DNA from: Candidatus Uhrbacteria bacterium
GTDB taxonomy: Bacteria; Patescibacteriota; Patescibacteriia; JACQSD01
Length of the DNA: 19,969 nt
Reading direction: 5' to 3'
Assembly (NCBI GenBank): GCA_016206165.1
Contig: JACQSD010000022.1
Location: 1-19,969, forward strand
Of the stretch, positions 1 through 5,749 are shown piece by piece. Under the pieces are notes generated by a model. That model saw only the letters and a program-made list of their open reading frames with translations. It was not told the origin of the DNA and did not search any database. The position numbers and the translations under genes are program-made. How positions within the stretch are numbered: position 1 is the first letter of the stretch; every line of letters starts with the position of its first letter.

Positions 1-31
1 GCCTTGCGGGGCTTGTGGCGGGTATCCGTTG

Positions 32-106
32 TCCGCTCATCGCGCGCCGCGTGAGCGGATCCGCGCACCCGCACAGGCCCCGGGCCATGTCGCGGGATGT
101 CGCGGA
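32..106 (-). repeat. Double-hairpin palindromic element, copy 1 (inverted)
   Basis: Hairpin B, TCCGCTCA at 32-39 and TGAGCGGA at 52-59 around a 12-nt loop, abuts hairpin A, TCCGCG at 60-65 pairing with CGCGGA at 101-106. Read on the minus strand the order is A then B, the same as in the two copies at 755-817 and 872-922. Hairpin A is longer here (47 nt) and contains the direct repeat ATGTCGCGG (87-95, and again from 98 as ATGTCGCGG). The element lies 35 bp beyond the stop codon of the 142-630 gene. Its stems may help end that transcript, but no T-tract follows. I see no gene in bases 1-141. Confidence 0.75.
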
Positions 107-141
107 AACTACGGGCGCAAAGAAAAATTTTGTTTGCATCA

Positions 142-630
142 TTAGAGCCTCAAAAACCTGCTTAGTGTATCTGTTAATGGTTCGTCGTCTTCTTTTAGAT
201 TCTCTTCGACAAACTGTCGCAAAAATTCACGGATGACGACTGGATTTTGATCCATGAGTTGTAGTGAGAGACGTGGTTTTACTGAAGAACGAAAGAGAAT
301 ATGGATCGCTTGTACGTCCGGAGGGTCATACACAATCCAAAATGATCGAAGATCACGATATGGATACTGTCGATCCCCAATTGTTAATCCGCGTCCATCA
401 AGGGCAACGGAGAGTGGTGATGGGGTTTTTGTACTATGAAGGAAAACGATGAGCGCGCCCATGAAGATAATGAGCGCAAATAAAAAATTTGCTGTGTATA
501 CTGCGTAACTCAAGAGCACGAGCGTACAAACGCCAACCCACACATACCACCATTGCCCGCGAACGTATTGCGGAAATTCAGGGACTGTCCATTGGATCAT
601 CGATGGGAGTGATGGTTGTTTTTTGGACAT
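142..630 (-). CDS. Two-helix membrane protein, unknown function
   Basis: This is a 162-aa protein that I cannot assign to a named family. A short polar N-terminus (about 1-25, rich in Pro, Ser and Lys, with the aromatic stretch GQWWYVWVG) leads into two adjacent hydrophobic helices at about 29-47 and 49-65. They form a tight hairpin with almost no external loop. The rest (about 70-162) is soluble and alternates short strands (LSVALDGRGLTIGDRQYPY, FWIVYDPP, AIHILF) before an acidic helix near the C-terminus. That pattern resembles the small membrane-anchored PH-like proteins common in Patescibacteria, but this is an impression from shape only. The ATG start at 630 has no clear Shine-Dalgarno. 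Upstream is the palindrome-rich tRNA-Ser region, downstream a double-hairpin element. It is separated from the secretion cluster by that repeat region, so a shared operon is unlikely. Confidence 0.8.
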   Translation of the reverse strand: MSKKQPSLPSMIQWTVPEFPQYVRGQWWYVWVGVCTLVLLSYAVYTANFLFALIIFMGALIVFLHSTKTPSPLSVALDGRGLTIGDRQYPYRDLRSFWIVYDPPDVQAIHILFRSSVKPRLSLQLMDQNPVVIREFLRQFVEENLKEDDEPLTDTLSRFLRL

Positions 631-668
631 AGACGATATTTATGTGAGATTCGGCCGCGGCTCTCGTC

Positions 669-730
669 GCCCCGCAATGGCGGGGCTCCTCGGTCTGGTC
701 ACCTCCTCGCCATGGGCGGATACGGCGAGG
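669..730. repeat. Two further GC-rich palindromes
   Basis: GCCCCGC (669-675) pairs with GCGGGGC (680-686) across a 4-nt loop. CCTCGCC (705-711) pairs with GGCGAGG (724-730) across a 12-nt loop, the same loop length as hairpin B of the neighbouring elements. The termini do not match TCCGCTCA, so this may be a diverged member or a different palindromic repeat. The stretch 631-736 holds no gene I can support. Confidence 0.55.
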
Positions 731-754
731 CGAAGACGGAGAGGGCGGGATTCG

Positions 755-817
755 CCCGCTACGTCTCGTGCTGTGCACGAGCGAGCGGGTCCGCTCACGT
801 CCCTGACGATGAGCGGA
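755..817 (+). repeat. Double-hairpin palindromic element, copy 2, in T-loop
   Basis: Hairpin A: CCCGCT (755-760) pairs with AGCGGG (784-789), with an inner stem CTCGTG (765-770) / CACGAG (776-781). Hairpin B: TCCGCTCA (790-797) pairs with TGAGCGGA (810-817) over a 12-nt loop that itself pairs CGTC with GACG. The element interrupts the tRNA-Ser relic between the T and C of its T-loop (GATTCG / AACTCG on the plus strand). No target-site duplication is visible at the junctions. Confidence 0.75.
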
Positions 818-871
818 AACTCGCGAACCCTTGCGGGTTACCTCGTTAGCAGTGAGGCGCTTTCGACCACT

Positions 872-922
872 TCCGCGACGTCTTCGCACGCGGATCCGCT
901 CAGGCGTCTCGCCATGAGCGGA
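872..922 (+). repeat. Double-hairpin palindromic element, copy 3, in D-loop
   Basis: Hairpin A: TCCGCG (872-877) pairs with CGCGGA (889-894). Hairpin B: TCCGCTCA (895-902) pairs with TGAGCGGA (915-922) over a 12-nt loop containing GGC/GCC. At 51 bp it is the shortest copy. It has the same A-then-B order as copy 2, with a shorter hairpin A loop. It splits the tRNA-Ser relic between CGACCACT (864-871) and CAGCCAC (923-929), which are contiguous in the intact tRNA (1017-1031). Confidence 0.75.
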
Positions 923-952
923 CAGCCACTATCATTGGAATAAAGGTCACTG

Positions 953-1037
953 CGGAGAGGGCGAGATTCGAACTCGCGAGGGTGTTACCCCTACCTCGTT
1001 AGCAGTGAGGCGCTTTCGACCACTCAGCCACCTCTCC
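953..1037 (-). tRNA. tRNA-Ser (anticodon GCT)
   Basis: An 85-nt class II tRNA read on the minus strand. The acceptor stem GGAGAGG/CCTCTCC is seven perfect pairs (1031-1037 with 954-960). The anticodon loop CTGCTAA gives anticodon GCT, reading AGC/AGT serine codons. It has a long variable arm typical of tRNA-Ser and a T-arm GCGAG-TTCGAAT-CTCGC. The discriminator base is G at 953, as expected for serine, and no CCA is encoded. The last pair of the anticodon stem (A31-C39) is a mismatch, shared with the disrupted copy upstream. It starts 14 nt after the stop of the GIY-YIG gene and may be cotranscribed with it. Confidence 0.95.
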
Positions 1038-1051
1038 ACAATAATGATCTT

Positions 1052-1306
1052 CTATTCCAACCCCAATTTCTTTTTAAGATGTCGCCTCCCTTGTCCAGAT
1101 TTATAGAATAATTCTGCGCGCCGTGCAAGTATTTTTGTGCGATGCGCCTCATAATATATGAGGTCCCACGGTCGATATGGCTTCGTTGATTGTACTCGTC
1201 CACCGTTATGATCACCCACGCGCGTACGAAGATCTTCTGTGGAACCCACATAGAGTTCTTTGTTAACGGTGCTTTGGAGAATGTACACGTAATACATACC
1301 AGCCAA
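1052..1306 (-). CDS. GIY-YIG endonuclease family protein
   Basis: An 84-aa single-domain GIY-YIG protein of the small stand-alone (UPF0213-like) type, close to the usual length. The signature is MYYVYIL (residues 4-10) followed by LYVGSTEDLRTRVGDHN (18-34), with the conserved Arg in the helix. Next comes YYEA (51-54), carrying a glutamate near the usual acidic metal-binding position, and a basic C-terminal GRRHLKKKLG. Family members cleave or nick DNA; the substrate of these small bacterial versions is mostly unknown. The start chosen is TTG at 1306, because GGAG lies 9 nt before it; ATG at 1297 is the alternative and loses only three residues. It follows comF by 61 bp and precedes tRNA-Ser by 14 bp, all on one strand. 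Being next to comF, a DNA-uptake gene family, may be meaningful or simply compact gene packing. Confidence 0.88.
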   Translation of the reverse strand: MAGMYYVYILQSTVNKELYVGSTEDLRTRVGDHNGGRVQSTKPYRPWDLIYYEAHRTKILARRAELFYKSGQGRRHLKKKLGLE

Positions 1307-1367
1307 TTTCGTTCACTCCATGAGTGGATAGTGAACATAGCATATCGAATTGCGCTCGTCACGTCAA

Positions 1368-2045
1368 TTATCCAATTGCAATAACACTCGCATAGACGTT
1401 CCCAGCAGCTGCTGTACGACATGCTTCTGCCGCAGCGCGGAGCGTCGACCCGGTCGTTGCAACATCATCGATGAGTATGACATCACGCCCCTCAAAAGAA
1501 AACCTATCCTGCACACGAAATGCACCTGCGACATTCGCGTGGCGTTCCTCATGAGAAAGCTCTGCTTGGGGAAACGTATGTCGCACGCGCGTGAGCACAT
1601 GTGCAACAGGCCAACCCGCACGGCTTCCTGCGCCTTCCGCAAGAAGTGCTGCTTGATTGAATCCTCGCCATGTATAACGCCGCCGCGAAAGTGGGAGAGG
1701 CACAAGTATTGGATCATGGGGCGCATCTCCATGGAGATAAATAGCTGATTCTAAAAATGGCGCAAGCGCCGAACAGAGGATTCGTGCATATCGATATTTC
1801 ATCGCATGGATTGTATCTCGGACGACTGGTTCAGTGTATGATCCTGCCGCGGTGACGCCAACCACCGGCCATGCGCGAGCACAGAGAAAACAAAAACGAC
1901 CGTTCCCTGACGGCCGCCGACATCCAAAACATCGATCATGCATTGGCTGAAAACGAATCATACACACACGACAGATCCATTGTCCCTCGCTCCCACACCC
2001 CGCACACGTCGGCGGAAACCAAGCGTCAATCAACCAAGAAAACAT
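1368..2045 (-). CDS. comF: ComF family phosphoribosyltransferase-like protein
   Basis: A 225-aa ComF-like protein of normal length. The N-terminus carries four zinc-type cysteine pairs (C14/C17, C25/C28, C39/C42, C52/C55), matching the double zinc-ribbon of this family. The C-terminal part is a type I phosphoribosyltransferase fold, with the conserved VPLPLSRRRYTWRGFNQA segment (114-131) and the PRPP-binding loop VILIDDVATTGST (189-201), including both aspartates. ComF proteins are needed for natural transformation in several bacteria, acting in the cytoplasm on incoming single-stranded DNA; the exact reaction is not settled. The ATG at 2045 follows the upstream stop by four bases, so it belongs to the secretion operon. 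That placement hints at DNA uptake as one role of the apparatus, which is inference. Confidence 0.92.
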   Translation of the reverse strand: MFSWLIDAWFPPTCAGCGSEGQWICRVCMIRFQPMHDRCFGCRRPSGNGRFCFLCARAWPVVGVTAAGSYTEPVVRDTIHAMKYRYARILCSALAPFLESAIYLHGDAPHDPILVPLPLSRRRYTWRGFNQAALLAEGAGSRAGWPVAHVLTRVRHTFPQAELSHEERHANVAGAFRVQDRFSFEGRDVILIDDVATTGSTLRAAAEACRTAAAGNVYASVIAIG

Positions 2046-2049
2046 ACAT

Positions 2050-2613
2050 TTATTTCCATGTCACTCGATCTACTTTCCATTGCTTGCCGCTCGCAAGAAG
2101 AATCAACTCTGCTGTTTTCCGTGAAGATTGTGTGATCTCCCCTCTCTCTTCTTCCCATTGCGCTGCCACAGAGACACGCACACGCTCTGGAGATTGCTCA
2201 AGAATTTTCATTGACTGCACATGAACAGCCACACCATAAAATGGAGTAGCTCCCGAAGACGGTTTTATTTTGCGCTCTTCCGCACTTCGGAAGCGATCCG
2301 TCATATCATCAAACGTCCGTTGCAAATTCTCAAACGGAGCATCGGTTGAATAGCTTCCATAGCGTTCCACAAAACTCCGAACAAAATTTTCAAGTGTTGT
2401 TTCTTCCTCACTCCGTTCTGGCGGTTTTGGTGGTAGTGGAGGAAGTGTTTGTATTGATGTATTCGTGTCGCTATTCACTCCAACGTTTGAGGAAACATTG
2501 GTATTGAGTGGCATCACTTCGCTACCACTCCGCTTCCATAAAAGTAATCCAACACTCACCAGCCCCACAACGACGAGGACAATGGCACTGATGACAAAAA
2601 GGAGTCGGCTCAT
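2050..2613 (-). CDS. Membrane-anchored protein, possibly VirB8/NTF2-like
   Basis: From the ATG at 2613 this is 187 aa. A single strong transmembrane helix lies at about 4-26, then a low-complexity linker rich in Asn, Ser and Pro (about 35-70), then a soluble domain of about 110 residues. That domain starts with helices (LENFVRSFVERYG, FENLQRTFDDMTDRF) and ends in long strands (VRVSVAAQWEEERG, TAELILLASGKQWKVDRVTWK). One N-terminal helix plus a helix-then-sheet domain is the architecture of VirB8/NTF2-fold T4SS components. I see no sequence signature proving it, so this rests on topology and position directly after VirB4. A TTG at 2628 would add five residues (MKFSF). I prefer the ATG because the TTG extension runs into an intergenic AT repeat. 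The stop is four bases before comF. Confidence 0.8.
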   Translation of the reverse strand: MSRLLFVISAIVLVVVGLVSVGLLLWKRSGSEVMPLNTNVSSNVGVNSDTNTSIQTLPPLPPKPPERSEEETTLENFVRSFVERYGSYSTDAPFENLQRTFDDMTDRFRSAEERKIKPSSGATPFYGVAVHVQSMKILEQSPERVRVSVAAQWEEERGEITQSSRKTAELILLASGKQWKVDRVTWK

Positions 2614-2644
2614 AAATGAAAATTTCAAATCTCAAATTACAAAT
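2614..2644. repeat. AT-rich intergenic short-word repeat
   Basis: The VirB4 to VirB8-like junction consists of a repeated AAATTTC/AAATCTC/AAATTAC word. A related pattern (AAATTTAAATTCGAAAC, CTCTAAACTCTAAATC) fills the 49-bp junction at 4511-4559. No promoter or Shine-Dalgarno is evident in either. Confidence 0.5.
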
Positions 2645-4510
2645 TTATTTTCCTTCTGCTGTTTCTGAAAACTGTTTCTTCGCATCTTGAATCTCGAGGA
2701 GTTGTTGTGGATCAGACGTAATAATTTGATCTTCGGTATAGGACGCAACTACCTTAATCGCTGCATGCCGATTCCCTGCAAAGAAGATGCCTTCCCCCAC
2801 CCCTGACTCAAGAAGGAGATATTTCTCACCTTGCGTCAAATTGAATGTCTTTTGAATGAGCTCCATCGACGATGGCGCTTGCTTGAGGAGTAATTGCAAT
2901 GCAGAGTTTGAAAGAATCGCCTGGCCGTATGTCGATCGCAAGAAGTCATTCACATCTTGGGTAATCGTCGTCAGCCCGAGGTAATACTTGCGACACCGTT
3001 TTGCAAGTGCGAACACAAACTTCGCAGAATCATCGTATTGCATAAGCCACCATGCCTCATCAATGACAAGGAGCCGCTTCTTCAATTGCGACCGCACGAC
3101 ATTCCAAATATAGTTCACAATGTTATAAATCGCAATGGGGCGAAGCTCATCTTCAAGATCACGTACAGAAAAAACAACGAGCTGATTCTTCATATCGACA
3201 TTCGTTGGACTATTCAAGAGTCCGGCAAATGTTCCTTCTGTATATTTTTTCAAGCGTTCGGCAAGCCCCTCTCCACCAACCATCCCTTGAAGTACACTCT
3301 GAAAATCCTGCATAACCGGGGGCTCAACGCGGGAAAGATCAACTCCAGGGACGATATCCTTTTTTGCGTATGTTTCAAGCAATGCACGATCAACAAGTGC
3401 GTCTTCCGTGTGACTCAAATCCCCAAGCATAAGCCGAACGAGCCCTTTCAATGTAATCACCGCACTCCGAATGATATCCTCGGTATCCACTTCTGCTCCA
3501 ACGGCGCGCGGAAGATCAAACGGATTAATCTTTGAATCAGATGCAAGCGAAATGTTCACATATGTCCCACCGACCGCATCGGAAAGATGTTTGTATTCCA
3601 TTTCAGGATCAATGATGATGACGTCAACGCCAAGCATAAGGCTCCGGAGTACCTCGAGCTTAATCGCATAACTTTTCCCCGCGCCTGATGTTGCAAAGAC
3701 GACCATGTTCGCGTTCTGGAGTGAAAAACGATCAAAGAGAATGAGTGAGTTGTTGTGCCGGTTGATACCATAAAGAATACCATTGTCTGATGTGAGGTCA
3801 GATGAAATAAACGGAAATGAAGAAGCGCACGGTGATGAATTCATGTTAAAACTCACCATGAGTTCGTCGTTGCCAATGGGTATTGTCGAATTGAACCCCT
3901 GCTCTGCCTGATAGAGCACCTTCCGTGCAAAGACGAGACGCGCACCAAAAATGAGATCAAGTTTTTCACTCAATGTATCAAGCTCCTCTTTTGTCTTTGA
4001 ATAAATCGTCACGTAGAGGGAAAATTGGAAAAACTTCTCCGTGCCTTGGGTGAGATCATCGCGCAATTTTTCAACATCACGAAGCGCTGTTTCTGTTTTT
4101 GGATCGCGTGGCTTTCCAGATTCAGTATCGGCGTTAATTTGTGCCTGCAGTGTTCCTACCTTCTTTTTCAGCTGCTTTAAGACCAATTCCGCAGGAAGTG
4201 GATAGAAGAACATCGCGATATCAAGCGTTGCGGGAAAATTAATGATCGGCGAGAACCACCCAACCTCGATGTATCGCGGATAGTTTGTGACAAAGAGTGT
4301 GCGAAGATATTTTGTGCCGAGGCGCAGGTGATCCGCCTCCACCTTCATGGCAGCAGGCGCAATAAGATCGCGGAGGGTTGTAATACCGCGCCGATAAATA
4401 CGTTCAGCCTCGAGCGCTTCACGCTCTTCTTTTGCGTGCAGTGTGCGTTCTTCTTTTGTCGGCTGTGCAACGCCGGTCTTCTCTTCTTGTTGTTGAGGAT
4501 CAAATGCCAT
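2645..4510 (-). CDS. VirB4-like T4SS ATPase
   Basis: A 621-aa VirB4/TraC-type ATPase, the motor found in all T4SS-like machines, acting at the inner face of the membrane. Residues 1-60 are charged and helical. About 60-240 is the VirB4 N-terminal region, with a coiled-coil-like insert near 105-155. About 245-600 is the RecA-like motor: Walker A ATSGAGKS (273-280, the first glycine replaced by alanine, catalytic K279), the segment VDVIIIDPEMEY (295-306), Walker B RLLVIDEAWW (479-488) with D484/E485, and the downstream TTITQDVNDF (514-523) with the conserved glutamine. All core motifs are present, so it should be active. A smaller protein resembling a VirB4/TraC N-terminal domain is encoded just upstream. 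The ATG at 4510 has no visible Shine-Dalgarno. The neighbours PrgI and a possible VirB8 place it in a T4SS-like operon; no relaxase or VirD4 is seen. Confidence 0.94.
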   Translation of the reverse strand: MAFDPQQQEEKTGVAQPTKEERTLHAKEEREALEAERIYRRGITTLRDLIAPAAMKVEADHLRLGTKYLRTLFVTNYPRYIEVGWFSPIINFPATLDIAMFFYPLPAELVLKQLKKKVGTLQAQINADTESGKPRDPKTETALRDVEKLRDDLTQGTEKFFQFSLYVTIYSKTKEELDTLSEKLDLIFGARLVFARKVLYQAEQGFNSTIPIGNDELMVSFNMNSSPCASSFPFISSDLTSDNGILYGINRHNNSLILFDRFSLQNANMVVFATSGAGKSYAIKLEVLRSLMLGVDVIIIDPEMEYKHLSDAVGGTYVNISLASDSKINPFDLPRAVGAEVDTEDIIRSAVITLKGLVRLMLGDLSHTEDALVDRALLETYAKKDIVPGVDLSRVEPPVMQDFQSVLQGMVGGEGLAERLKKYTEGTFAGLLNSPTNVDMKNQLVVFSVRDLEDELRPIAIYNIVNYIWNVVRSQLKKRLLVIDEAWWLMQYDDSAKFVFALAKRCRKYYLGLTTITQDVNDFLRSTYGQAILSNSALQLLLKQAPSSMELIQKTFNLTQGEKYLLLESGVGEGIFFAGNRHAAIKVVASYTEDQIITSDPQQLLEIQDAKKQFSETAEGK

Positions 4511-4559
4511 AACAAATTTAAATTCGAAACTCTAAACTCTAAATCTTAAGCGTTTTTGG

Positions 4560-5243
4560 TTAATACCACGCTTCAACCTGTAACTTTCCAACGTCTGCCA
4601 TTTTTTGTGCATCTGCAGTGTCCGGATTATATGCTGTGTAATAAAGTTCGATTAAACTTTGTGTATCAAGAACCACCGCATTCAACCCCATGCTCCCAAG
4701 TCCCGCAAGAATGAGTTCAACGCGCTGCATGAGTTGCTGCTTTCGATCGAGGAAGCGCTCTTCCTTTAATCGGACGACTGACCCCGCAGTAAAAATGCTC
4801 TTGAGACGTGAAAAAAATCCACGCATGCTTTCAAACCCTGGGTAATACGGAACCACAATATAGAAACGTTTCGACATAATATCACCCATCGAGATGAGCT
4901 CGCTCACATACTGCCGATACTCTGCCGTCTGCATTGCGAGGAGTTCGTTTGTTTGTTCACGTTCAACTTTCTTTAAACGTTCAAGATATTCTTCTATATT
5001 CAATTTCCGTGATTGAATGACAATTTGCAGTGGAAACTCAAATGAATTTAAAAAATTCGAGTACGCACCAATGAGTGCGTTCTGTTCATCTTCTGATTTC
5101 AATGCAAAATTAACAGAAGAGACAAGCAACACCGTACGAATTGTCCCATCCTTTAAAATGACAACTCCATCGCGGATCTCCGCGATGTCAAGGAATCTTT
5201 GCGTTGATGGTGGTTTTGTTCCGGCTAACTTTTTCGATTGCAT
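4560..5243 (-). CDS. TraC/VirB4 N-terminal-like protein
   Basis: A 227-aa protein with no Walker motifs and no membrane segment. It opens with a basic tail and then TQRFLDIAEIRDGVVILKDGTIRTVLLVSSVNFAL, the beta-rich start typical of TraC/VirB4 N-terminal domains. The middle is FEFPLQIVIQSRKLNIEEYLERL followed by a charged helix (about 85-120), then RFYIVVPYYPGFES (around 126-139), a usual signature of this domain. It ends before any motor domain would begin, with LQVEAWY. It therefore resembles the N-terminal half of a VirB4-type ATPase as a free-standing gene, and may join the VirB4 hexamer or bridge it to PrgI. It starts at ATG 5243, 68 bp after prgI, and is followed 49 bp later by virB4. 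This arrangement is frequent in Patescibacteria, so I read it as normal rather than as a frameshift. Confidence 0.85.
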   Translation of the reverse strand: MQSKKLAGTKPPSTQRFLDIAEIRDGVVILKDGTIRTVLLVSSVNFALKSEDEQNALIGAYSNFLNSFEFPLQIVIQSRKLNIEEYLERLKKVEREQTNELLAMQTAEYRQYVSELISMGDIMSKRFYIVVPYYPGFESMRGFFSRLKSIFTAGSVVRLKEERFLDRKQQLMQRVELILAGLGSMGLNAVVLDTQSLIELYYTAYNPDTADAQKMADVGKLQVEAWY

Positions 5244-5255
5244 CTACGGCATAGG

Positions 5256-5305
5256 GCATGGAGCATAGAGCATGTAGCAGTTGTTACATGTTATGTGTTC
5301 CATGC
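5256..5305. repeat. Long imperfect inverted repeat between prgI and traC-like gene
   Basis: The arms 5256-5276 and 5285-5305 are 21 bp each, flank an 8-nt loop and match at 17 of 21 positions; three of the four mismatches would be G-U pairs in a plus-strand RNA. The sequence is built from the word GCATGGAGCATA and variants. It sits between two genes of one operon, so it is more likely an intergenic repeat or RNA-stability hairpin than a terminator; there is no T-tract. Confidence 0.55.
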
Positions 5306-5311
5306 TATGTA

Positions 5312-5746
5312 TTACGATTGTTCCTCATACACTCCCCCAGTATCCACCATGAGTGCAAGAGAGGCGAGATGTGATGCTCCGAGGGGTTCCTTCTTCACGA
5401 ATTCTGGTTTCGGAAGCGGTGCATTTTCAAGCGCCTTATGAATTGCCTTGATGTCAGCGATGGTTTGCTCTTTATTCCAAATACGAAGTGATGGACGTTG
5501 TAGTGTTTGTAAAAAACTGAGGATAAAATAATGAAATGGGCGCCCATTCGGCTCGTAAAACGCAACCACCGCCGTAATCCCCGCATCAATAATTGCAGCG
5601 ACAATAAATGCCCCCATGTTCAAGATACTATAAAAGAAAACAAGAAGAAATCCGCCAGCGAGCATGAGTAAAAACTGACGCACAGTAATAGACCCAATAA
5701 TCCGATCTTCATTCTCAATAAATTGAGGTACTGTAAATTGCTGCAT
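5312..5746 (-). CDS. PrgI family T4SS membrane protein
   Basis: A 144-aa PrgI-family protein, the VirB3-like inner-membrane component of Gram-positive and Patescibacteria T4SS machines that works with the VirB4 ATPase. The diagnostic N-terminus QQFTVPQFIENEDRIIG (2-18) is followed by TVRQFLLMLAGG and two adjacent helices (about 24-44 and 46-65). Then comes the conserved FYEPNGRPFHYFILSFLQTLQRPSLRIWNK block (63-92). The C-terminal 50 residues form a loosely structured, Pro-containing tail. The ATG at 5746 has a good Shine-Dalgarno, GGAGG, located inside the end of the preceding gene whose stop is only three bases away. Translation is therefore probably coupled to the Pro-rich protein upstream. 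The following gene is the TraC-like protein, keeping the usual prgI-then-ATPase order. Confidence 0.93.
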   Translation of the reverse strand: MQQFTVPQFIENEDRIIGSITVRQFLLMLAGGFLLVFFYSILNMGAFIVAAIIDAGITAVVAFYEPNGRPFHYFILSFLQTLQRPSLRIWNKEQTIADIKAIHKALENAPLPKPEFVKKEPLGASHLASLALMVDTGGVYEEQS

Positions 5747-5749
5747 ACG

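Larger units (their letters stand above)
737..929 (-). pseudogene. Disrupted tRNA-Ser copy split by two insertions
   Basis: This is a second copy of the tRNA-Ser(GCT) next door, cut into three pieces. Bases 737-754 match the tRNA 3' end and half the T-arm (17 of 18 with 953-970). Bases 818-871 cover the rest of the T-arm, the variable arm and the anticodon arm into the D-loop; 839-871 is identical to 992-1024 over 33 bp. Bases 923-929 match seven bases (1025-1031) of the D-stem and junction. The gaps are exactly the two palindromic elements at 755-817 and 872-922. The variable arm differs from the intact gene but still folds (ACCC-gcaa-GGGT), so the ancestor was probably a separate functional tRNA-Ser. 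The T-stem now has an A-C mismatch, and the 5' acceptor strand is missing (only unrelated bases flank 929), so it should not mature as a tRNA. Confidence 0.75.

Noticed and set aside
32..922. CRISPR array
   Set aside because: Repeats are palindromic, irregularly spaced, in both orientations, and separated by tRNA or gene sequence rather than uniform spacers; no cas genes are present.
737..929. Functional tRNA carrying two introns
   Set aside because: The 5' acceptor strand is absent, the T-stem has a mismatch, and the insertions are in T- and D-loops rather than the anticodon loop where bacterial group I introns occur.
578..943. Open frames of about 103 and 106 aa across the palindromic region
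   Set aside because: They run through hairpins and the tRNA relic, are Arg/Ser-rich by composition, and have no ribosome-binding site or domain pattern.
4560..5243. Frameshifted or split VirB4
   Set aside because: The downstream VirB4 has its own complete N-terminal region, and both frames have clean starts and stops separated by 49 bp.
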